A stretch of 64,000 nucleotides of DNA from Phallusia mammillata. Lineage: Eukaryota > Chordata > Ascidiacea > Phlebobranchia > Ascidiidae. The notes beneath the pieces are model-generated. The model searched no databases. It was not told the DNA's origin and saw nothing but the letters and a program-made list of their open reading frames with translations. Position numbers and translations under genes: made by a program. This document shows, piece by piece, positions 56,056 through 64,000 of the stretch. The first letter of the stretch is position 1. The number at the start of each line of letters is the position of its first letter. Location of the stretch: the NCBI GenBank assembly GCA_003260075.1, contig QLIY01000265.1:113064-177063 (forward strand), given 5' to 3'.

Positions 56056-59000
56056 ATGGCTTCAATCAAAATGATCAAAAACAGTTTGCAGCCTGCAAAC
56101 CTACTACAAGAACTTAACAGGTAGGTTTACTTCAAGCGTGTGTTTGGACATGAACTAAAAAAGACTTGATTACATACAAACAAAAGCTTGTGTGACAATA
56201 CATTACTAGTTGAAATAGAGTTATCAAAGAGAGGATTGTGGAAAAACTCTTTGGTCATGGACTTAGTTAATCATCAGCCAATAAAATTACATCAGGTGTG
56301 TGTCATAGCGTCAGCTTCGCTTTACAAACAGTAAACAGACACCCACTGTACGTTGCTTGGAAAGCGGAACCATTGCCAGTATGAAGGGGAAACCCCGGAT
56401 TTCACGCCAGCGCAAAGGAAACTGCGGTTTCGAGCAAACCTACAATAACGGCAAGGCTCTATGATTTCAGGGAAATAACAACAACGACAATAAATGTACC
56501 ACGGAAAATTACGAATAGTTTGTGGAACAAAAAAGCTTGCCTAACTTTGCGTTACAAATACACTGTACAGCTAAACACAAGGGTTAAAACATCCAGGAAA
56601 TAACTACACTTTTCATTTTAGACAACGGAAGCGCAACCAGTTGTGCGAAGTAAAGTTGGTGGTTGAAAATGCAATTTTTCATGCCCACCAATGTGTACTG
56701 GCCGCCTCGTCAACCTATTTCAACAAATTATTTCTCATTGAGGTAAGTGCTGTACTTTTTCCACCAGTACAAAAACAACAACCAGAACATTAACCAATAA
56801 AATGATGTAAGTAGGATAAGACAATGTGTTAATGTATGGTTTGTTCGCCCACAAATACTGTTTGTTTTGATTTAAATAACCTGTCTAATACAAGCTATGC
56901 AGAATGTAACGTTATTCAGCGGAAAAATACGAAATTTATGATGCTATGTGAAAACCTATATTAATTTTAAGAATCCAAATCTTGAGGATGAGATAGAAGT
57001 GGCAATAAAGAACGTAACAGCATTCGGAATGAGAGATGTTCTTAACTATATCTACGGTGACGACATATGTGTCTCGGAAGAAAACGTTGAAGAGTTATTG
57101 AAAGCCACCCTTGCGTTATCTGTGAAAGGTAAGCAAACAAAAGCGTTCTCTATTCTACTTCATAACCAGAACCAACGTCCTCCTAAGAAAACGAAAAAGT
57201 CTTCCATTGTGAATTTTCTGACTAACTAATATGTATTTGACAATTATGCCTTTAAAAACAATCCAAAACGCATATTCAACTTATATTTTAAACAAACATC
57301 AGTGAATTTTCTTTTGTGATACTACAAACATATTTTAGTTTGAGTTGTAATTGTAATTAACAATTTTACAGCTCGGTACTCTTCATCATAACCATTTTTA
57401 ATTATTTGACTGCCGAAAATTCGTGCAATGTTTTATGTATTTTGTTTGGGCGCCAAAATTAGTTCTGAATTTACTTTTTTACCAATTTGGCCTTTTTTGA
57501 TGATGAAAGTGAAGGTGTGGTAAGCCTTGGCTAAGCGGATTGTTTTAGAATTGTTTAACATATGCAAACCAACAGATTGTTCGTGCAGATTTAACACATG
57601 ACGTTCTGAAGTATATGATTTCTATACTTGTTCCTGGCAATTGTCTTCGGATGCTTCATATCGCACGTCGAAACAAAACAACAAGGTTTTACAGAGCAGT
57701 GAAAAAGTTTATCTGTGAAAATCTGGACGCAGTTTCTGGACAAGACGCGTTTTATTTTCTTCCAGTCTCTGAAATGGAAAAGATTGTCGCATCCGACGAT
57801 ATCAAAGTAATTTCCTATTATTGCATTTTGCATTTGTGTTTGTTTGTTTGTTTTATTTACCCCTAGGTGGACAGAAAAACGCCTGAGTGGTCGAGCTAAT
57901 TGTCGTATTTGTTGGGTCGTTATGGCCATCTACTGTTTATCAATAGTTCCTTACTCAGGAAAACACAAGTAGTCAAGGCATAAGTTAAACCCCCGCACTT
58001 GTACAAAAAACAGTTGCACTACCCTTGAAGCTGTCAAAACGACGGTCATTAAATTTAAACTCAGTTTAATGTCGGCTTTAACTTGAGTCTATGAGTTTTG
58101 ATTCTTTTTGCTACCACCATGCACATGTCTGGTGAACAATAATGTACTAAACAGGTAGAATCTGAAACGCACTTGTACGAAATAATACTGACCTGGGTTA
58201 AATTCGAACTTGAAACAAGGAGAAAACTTTTTCCGAGTCTATTAAAGCACGTCAGACTTCAACTGGTTCCGCAAGATTACCTCATAGATGTAATATCTGC
58301 TCAGGTGAGAATTGGCACCAAAAAATGAAATGTTGAAAATACAAAATTGCTTTTTTAAGGACCTTGTCAAGGAATTTACTTCATGCCGAGACCTCGTTCA
58401 AGCTGCATTGCTTTTCCATTTACGCCCCGAAAAGTGCACAGCGCAAGCAAAGCGACTCAACAACGATGAAGGTATACAGTCATGTTTCACTTTTAGCGCG
58501 TAACTGATAATATTGTTTTATGTTTATATTTGAAGATTGTAGCACTACATTCTTTGCTACGGGAAAGCACATCATGTCCTTTTCAGAAGACGAACTTAGC
58601 ATTGAATGCAAGGTGAGTTGTAAATGTTTTGGATTACGGTTGTCACTGATAAAATTCGATTTTCAACATCGAAAACGCAGCCTACCAAATAGGTTTAAAG
58701 TAGAAATTATTTTAAATGTTTTTTGACCTATCTATATGGTGTCTTTTTGGTTTGTTTAAAGATTCGTGTTGGAATCAGAGGGCAGGCGTCGGTTGTTGAC
58801 GGCAGCAGTGTGATTCTTTGCGGAGGAGTGACTGACTGTGTAGTGGGTGATGTAGTACAGTATAAAGATCAAAAGTTTGTCAGTTTACCATCACTGGCAA
58901 TTCCTCGTTTTGGGGCAGGAGCTGTCTGCTGTCAAGGTCGGTTGGCGCAATTAAAAAATGGCAGTGTTAGAAATCAAACTCGAAGTAAATAATTTATCGT

Positions 59001-60684
59001 GGTTCAAACTCAATGTACAGATTGTTGATTTAACGCAACAGTTCTTATATTTACGTACTCGAAGTTGCACAAAGAGAAGTTTATCTTTATTAGGCTTGCA
59101 ATCCATTTCCACATGACTCGTTTCGTTTGTCAAAAAAGGTGACAAAATCCATTTTACAAAGGCAAACTATACGTTTTCGGCGGAAGCACAGCAAGTAGCA
59201 GATTTGAAGGAAAGTTTACGGACAAAGTGGAGACGCTGGATCGTGTAATCGGAGAGTGGAGTGTGATTAGTCAAGCTCCGACAAAACGTTCTCATTTGTG
59301 TTGTGCGCTACTGGATGGTAATGTTAAACTGTAACACATATTTTAGTATATAGTGTCAAAATACTTGATTTCAGGTTTGATATTTCTCATGGGCGGTTAC
59401 ATAAAAGCCAACCCATCAGGAGATGACGATGAAATTACAAGTAAGTTTCAAATTTTGTCTTGATTTAAATTGTTTTATGTAAATGAATGAACAAAGCGTT
59501 GTTACTTTCCAAATCTTTTTTTGAGCCGGTTCATTTTCATCATAAATTAAACGACTCAAAGCAACAACCTATTTTTTTTTAGTGACAGCAACAACAGAAA
59601 TTTACTGTCCTTCCTCAAACGGTTGGAATCCGGGTCCAAATATGAACAAGGACCGAGCCTCATTTTGTGCACAAACATTCAGGCAACAAATTTTTGTGTT
59701 CGGTGAGCTAATTTCGATTTTGTCACGTTGAATAAACTACTGTTAGAAACGGCATAAACATCAACTATACGATTTTTTTTGCGAACGCTTGACTTCACCA
59801 GCGCAAGTATCATCAATATGTCCATACAGTTACTAGCTTTTGTAGGCATCGATTTTTCTACCATTATACAGTAAGGTGAGGTAAGTGGTTACTGCAGGTG
59901 GAGATACAAGTGAAGGAAACACAGTGGAAACATTTCATGCTTTGGACTTCTTTTGGACTAACATCAAGACGGAGCTTCCATGTTCATACGGACGGCTGTT
60001 CTGTGGAAAGATTTCAGACACAATTTGCATAATGAGTGAAATGTAAGTTATGTGGCGAAGTTTAACCGAGCAGGTAACAATGTTTAAAGTTTTACACGAC
60101 TATCGACAACACGTAACCATCAAGCATTTGGTAAATTGTATGATTACAGGTATCCACAAACCATAACAAAAGGTTTGTAGAGGTTTTGGGTAACAAGGGT
60201 TGTGATTGTTTTCGGATAGGTCTCCGAAATCCATTTGGACTTGCAATATATTTGGAGAAAAGTGGGATTGGAGAAAAAATACAAAGGGCGATGCGCCGAT
60301 TAGGACTATAACATTTGAAAAGAATAAAACAAACGTGGCTTCGAGCACAACAGAAATTAAACCTGGTAATACCTTTGAGTATGCTAGTGTAACTATACGC
60401 GTAATACAGTACTTACCTTTTAAGGATACAATGCACAATATCATAGTAACTGTATAAACAAAGTCCGTCTATTAAACTTATTTATTGCAGATGGTAAGGG
60501 TGAAGCAGAAATTAAAGGGGTATTGAATAAAGGAGCTTCCCTTTTAAGCAAGACAAATAAATGGGAATGTGACACTTGTTTGTTAATGAACAGCATGGAA
60601 AAGAATTGCTGCGCTGCATGCCGATCTCCGAAGCCGGAAAAAAATATTTCAGCAGGTTTTTGTGACGTCCTTATTAACTGGTAA
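56056..60684 (+). CDS. BTB-BACK-kelch protein with C-terminal RanBP2-type zinc finger
   Basis: Exons: 56056-56120, 56622-56742, 56972-57128, 57589-57806, 58155-58304, 58360-58471, 58536-58612, 58762-58936, 59162-59317, 59375-59440, 59583-59702, 59898-60042, 60220-60365, 60491-60684. The phases close exactly on 633 residues. BTB is about residues 15-115 (LCEVKLVV, FHAHQCVLAASS, YFNKLF, VLNYIYGDD) and BACK is about 125-270. Kelch repeats follow at about 290-560 (VILCGGV, KLYVFGGS, IFLMGGY, IFVFGGD). The last exon adds a zinc finger, WECDTC..N..CCAAC (C-x2-C-x10-C-x2-C). BTB-BACK-kelch proteins are usually substrate adaptors of cullin-3 ubiquitin ligases; a RanBP2-type finger can bind ubiquitin, RNA or protein. 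The combination is unusual. Some introns are very short (58305-58359 is 55 bases). AATAAA follows at 60767. Confidence 0.85.
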
Positions 60685-60766
60685 AAGATGGTTGTGCACT
60701 ACTTGTCTGGTTATGATAAATGTGTTAAGTGTTGGTCATCAAACCAAAAGAAAACCAAAACCCATA

Positions 60767-60772
60767 AATAAA
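60767..60772 (+). terminator. polyadenylation signal after the first zinc-finger exon
   Basis: AATAAA 83 bases after the stop at 60684, so the first terminal exon can end its own transcript. Confidence 0.55.
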
Positions 60773-61271
60773 ACTAAGACATGGTCTATTACAAACGATA
60801 CCAGACAAATTAGTGGGAGTTTTTAATACACTTACATAAAAATATAAACTTAAAAACAAGCCTAATTATTTATTTCCTGTTTTACGTTTATTTAAGGCAA
60901 CCATAAAGCTGTTCGTATAGGGCTATATAAGTTTTCCCTAAAGGGCTTTGCCAGTGCTGATCTTTAATTTCAGTTTTAGCTGAATCAAAAATGACAAGAA
61001 ACCATGTAACTTCGTTGGAGACAGCATAATTGTCTGCATTACGAAAGATTTATGGATACAATATTCACATGTTCGTTTAGAAAACACTATATTTAGCCAT
61101 TTAAGTGTAAATTTTGCAAATATATATCTTTCTGGACATGTTTCAATAGTAATATTATTATGATAAATATATGTAAAAAACAAAGCCTACGTTTTGAAAG
61201 CTAGGCTACAGTGGATTTGTAATAATAACATGGTAAAAGCCAATCTTCTAATTAGAACTTGTGTATTGCAG

Positions 61272-61522
61272 ATGGTAAGGGTGAAGCAGAAATTAAAGAG
61301 GTATTAAATAAAGGAGCTACCCTTTCAAACAAGACAAATAAATGGGAATGTGACACTTGTTTGTTAATGAACAGCATGGAAAAGAATTGCTGCGCTGCAT
61401 GTCAATCCCCGAAGCCGGGAAAAAGTATTTCAGCAGGTTTTTGCCACTTCTTTATTGGCTGGAAAAAGATGGTAGTACACTACTTGGTTGGTTATGATGA
61501 ACGTGTTTACTGTTGGTCATAA
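61272..61522 (+). CDS. second RanBP2-type zinc-finger terminal exon
   Basis: An ATTGCAG acceptor is followed by a sequence nearly identical to the start of the exon at 60491, in the same splice phase. It encodes WECDTC..N..CCAAC and ends at TAA after 83 codons. The exon belongs to a tandem duplication of about 780 bp that also copied the intron and 3' flank. It can replace 60491-60684 as the last exon of the kelch-like gene (upstream donor 60365, phase 1). Whether it is used is unknown; no canonical AATAAA is close, only ATTAAA near 61687. The part after the finger resembles the second finger of the third copy, out of frame. Confidence 0.65.
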
Positions 61523-62229
61523 GACGAAAAAATAACGATTATAACCCCAAAAACGAAACAAGACATGGCCCATTACAAACGGCGATTTTAGACAAATTAG
61601 TGCGAGTTTTCTCGAATTGGATTGCTTTAGACGCATGTAAAGACTTCTATTTACCTCCTAAAATTAATACGTTTTGTTATAAAATGATTAAATGCACTTA
61701 CATAAAAATATAAATTTAGCATAAAGCTTAATTATTTATTTTACTAGACTGTTTCCTGTTTTACGTTTATTTAAGGCCACCATAAAGCTGTTCGTATAGG
61801 CTACATAAGTTTTCCTTAAAGGGCTTTGCCAGTGCTTATCCTTAATTGCAGTTTTTGCTGAATCGAAAATCCATGTATCCATGTAAAGACAAGAAACCAT
61901 GTAATTTCGTTGGAGACAACATAATTGTCTGCATTACGAAAGATTTAGGGATAAAATATTCACATGCTTGTTTATAAAACACAATAGTCAGCCATTTAAG
62001 GGTGTAAAATTTGCAAATATATATCTTTCTGGACATGTTTTAATGGTAGATAAAAGTATTTTAGTGCTCGGTATAAAATAAGACTATATACTAAGTTTAA
62101 GATAAATTTCAGTGTGGCAGTACAACAACAGGAAAACGTCCTATACGTTTCGAAAACTAGGCAGTGGATTTGTAATGACCTTATTACATGGTACAAGTCA
62201 ATCTTCTAAATATAAATTATTTATTGCAG

Positions 62230-62635
62230 ATGGTAAGGGTGAAGCAAAAGTTAAAAAGGCAGTAAACACAGAAGCTACCCTTTTAAGCCAGACAAATAAT
62301 TGGGAATGCGACATTTGTTTGGTGATGAACAGCTCGGACAGAGATTCTTGTGTTGTATGTCAATCTCCGAAGCAAAAAAAAAAATAGTTCCGAAGGTTTT
62401 TCTGCCCCCCCCCCCGGACAGAGATTCTTGTGTTGTATGTCAATCTCCGAAGCAAAAAAAAAATAGTTCCGAAGGTTTTTCTGCCCCCCCCCCTACGTTA
62501 TTTATGGCTCATGAAGGATGGAAGTGCGTTATTTGTATGGTTAAAAATAAGGACACAGATGACAAATGTATTGCTTGTTCGTCATCAAAAAATTTTCTCT
62601 ACAAAACTTTAAAAAGTTGCATTTCAAAAAAATAA
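62230..62635 (+). CDS. third zinc-finger terminal exon, frame uncertain
   Basis: Same acceptor, phase and start as the exons at 60491 and 61272. The first finger is WECDIC..N..SCVVC. A 68-bp unit carrying the finger end and an A tract is then repeated with C runs (62405-62415 and 62484-62493). In the first repeat an A11 tract leads to TAG at 62387. In the second the tract is A10 and the frame stays open into a second finger, WKCVIC..N..KCIAC, ending at 62635. If the repeat is an artefact, the real exon probably encodes two fingers. AATAAA overlaps the stop (62631-62636). Confidence 0.6.
62336..62493 (+). repeat. 68-bp duplication with 11-C and 10-C runs
   Basis: Left copy 62336-62404 then C11; right copy 62416-62483 then C10. 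The copies differ by one A in the A tract. It lies inside the third zinc-finger exon and changes its reading frame. Confidence 0.92.
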
Positions 62636-63033
62636 ATTGCACTAACGTGAAAAAATGGTTTAGGTCCTAGGAGATAGCTGATATCACCTTTTTAAAAACT
62701 GTTTAATCTTTTGCGCTTATTTACAGCCACTGTAAAGTTTTGCCGAGGTTATCTTTCAGAGCTTTGCCAGTGTGTTGCGTTGATATTGACTTATATTTCT
62801 GACTGAGTGAATGTATATAAACACGCCACCCAAAAATACTGTTTGAACAACCGAAATCTGCCAACAAGAGGGGTTTCAGAGTGGTTCCTGTCATGAGCTG
62901 CAACACACTGAACCGCACACACCTCCCAGAGGTATAGGAATGCTGTATTTTAAGGTCGTGGCGCATTTTTTTTTCACGGGGTTCGAACCCAGGACTCNTG
63001 ACACCTGGCGGATAAGTAGCATCAACATAAACA
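62636..63033. other. intergenic, with an ambiguous base
   Basis: Contains a third partial copy of the zinc-finger 3' flank (62690-62780) and one N at 62998. No gene is supported. Confidence 0.45.
62970..63016 (-). repeat. tRNA-like 3' half, possible SINE
   Basis: On the minus strand the sequence GGGTTCGAACCCCGTG plus an A run resembles a T arm with a SINE tail. It includes the N at 62998. Only a 3' half is visible, so it is not called a tRNA gene. Confidence 0.35.
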
Positions 63034-64000
63034 TCACATCTTTCCTTTCACACCGAACAAAATGCTATAAACGTTACAAATGATTATACAGTCGTACTCG
63101 ATTACTAGCGCGAGTAGAATAAACATTAACAGGGCGCAAATGCACACGATTGCGACGATATACCGCACCACGATCAGTTTCAACAACATACGAACGAGGG
63201 CCAAGCAGCTGGCGAACTGTCCGCCCCCCCCCCTATACAGTCGTACTCGATTACTAGCGCGAGTAGAATAAACATTAACAGAGCGCAAATGCACACGATT
63301 GCGACGATATACCGCACCATCATCAGTTTCAACAACATACGAACGAGGGCCAACCAGCTGGCGAACTGTCCCTTCTTGCAACCATGTTTTTCTCAGAACA
63401 TCGTACAACCGCACTCTTGAATTCATCGGCAATCCTTTTAGTGGTCTGGTATGACGATCATAATACACCTTTTGCTTGTGCTTCTCCTCTTCGAACCTTC
63501 GTTGAAAATTGGTTGACATTGTTTCAAGAAGATCTTTGCCGATTGGAAGATTACTTCTAATTCGCCAACCAAGTAAAAGCTGTGCCTGTGATAGGCCACA
63601 TAGAAGAGGTGAACTACGAAAGACTAACAGGCCTTTACAAACAGCTTCTTTGCTTGTGCCAACTTTTTTCAACATCCGCTTCACCGTCTGCACCGACCTC
63701 TCCGCCATTCCGTTTGACTGCGCAAAATAAGGACTGGAAGTGACATGTGTAAATTCCCACTCTCTGGAAAACTGCAAAAATTCTTCACTCGCAAACTGGG
63801 GCCCGTTGTCCCTCCTCCGGTATACCAAACATAGAAAAAATAGAATATAAACAGTTAATAATCGACGAAGTGGTCGTCCTGCTAAGATGCGTCACTTCCG
63901 GATAACCTGAATAGTAGTCAACAACAATCAAAAAATCTTTTTGTTGCCAAGTAAACAAATCTACACCAATTTTCTGAAAAGGATAACATGGTGGACAATG
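63034..64000 (-). mobile_element. Ty3/Gypsy-like retroelement, integrase part, broken
   Basis: Minus-strand frames show the retroviral-type integrase core in pieces. GVDLF and VDYYSGYPEV lie near the window end. DNGPQF and SNGMAE follow in the frame from 63828, giving the D, D and E positions. A chromodomain-like or GPF-type tail with RLYDVL and YVVETDDG comes after. The two pieces are in different frames around 63812-63828, so the copy is interrupted. The 3' end is further disturbed by a duplication around a C run. gag, protease and reverse transcriptase, if present, lie beyond the window. The family resembles invertebrate Ty3/Gypsy elements. Confidence 0.85.
63085..63371 (+). repeat. direct duplication around a 10-C run
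   Basis: Left copy 63085-63222, C10 at 63224-63233, right copy 63234-63371, with four or five substitutions. It duplicates the end of the integrase reading frame. Confidence 0.92.

Noticed and set aside
57589-57806. Alternative acceptor at 57576 for the fourth kelch-gene exon
   Set aside because: It would enter in phase 0 while the previous exon leaves one base; the acceptor at 57589 restores the frame.
62970-63016. A tRNA gene
   Set aside because: Only a T-arm-like 3' half is visible. No acceptor stem pairing or A box could be found, and an N lies inside.
63080-63271. Plus-strand open frames over the retroelement
   Set aside because: These are antisense shadows of the integrase reading frame and its duplicated end.

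Overview
The window is eukaryotic genomic DNA: AT-rich, with many small exons, GT-AG introns and 8-bp-TSD MITEs in most introns. The gene set (FAM184, TIMP, GRB2, TMEM53, BTB-kelch) is chordate-like. Together with the compact introns and the strong divergence between apparent alleles, it suggests a tunicate such as an ascidian of the Ciona/Phallusia type. That is inference; I cannot name the species. All gene models below were spliced by hand from donor/acceptor signals, codon phase and family resemblance.

Layout. (1) 1-14638 (+): the 3' part of a FAM184-type coiled-coil gene in 18 exons; its N-terminus lies outside the window. (2) 16262-20095 and 23268-26788 (-): two tandem TIMP (tissue inhibitor of metalloproteinase) genes with the same five-exon phase pattern. 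Both carry a linker and a short basic C-terminal module that typical TIMPs lack. (3) 26.8-32.6 kb: mostly non-coding, with a MITE, a perfect 50-bp inverted repeat and one unplaced candidate exon. (4) 32.7-54.1 kb: three repeats of a divergent GRB2-like (-) / TMEM53-like (+) pair. Unit 1 is 32659-38987 / 41979-45922. Unit 2 is 46803-48632 / 49188-51050. Unit 3 is decayed: GRB2 remnants at 51649-51870 and a TMEM53 copy with an in-frame stop at 52261-54139. (5) 56056-60684 (+): a BTB-BACK-kelch protein ending in a RanBP2-type zinc finger. Two further copies of the finger exon follow, at 61272 and 62230, with the same acceptor and phase, so they are probably alternative terminal exons. (6) 63034-64000 (-): the integrase end of a Ty3/Gypsy-like retroelement, broken by a frameshift.

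Two genome-scale patterns cross these genes. First, about twenty runs of 10-12 G or C occur. At least eleven sit between two near-identical copies of 70-190 bp (X - G/C run - X'). Every run up to 29.0 kb is G and every run from 39.9 kb onward is C. The copies differ by SNPs and indels as alleles would, so an assembly or sequencing artefact is the leading explanation, but it touches several gene models. Second, at least nine MITEs of several families show 8-bp target duplications, typical of hAT elements. One of them is nested inside another.

The strongest biological leads are the kelch/zinc-finger gene with its terminal-exon array, the extended TIMP pair, and the repeated GRB2-TMEM53 divergent pair.
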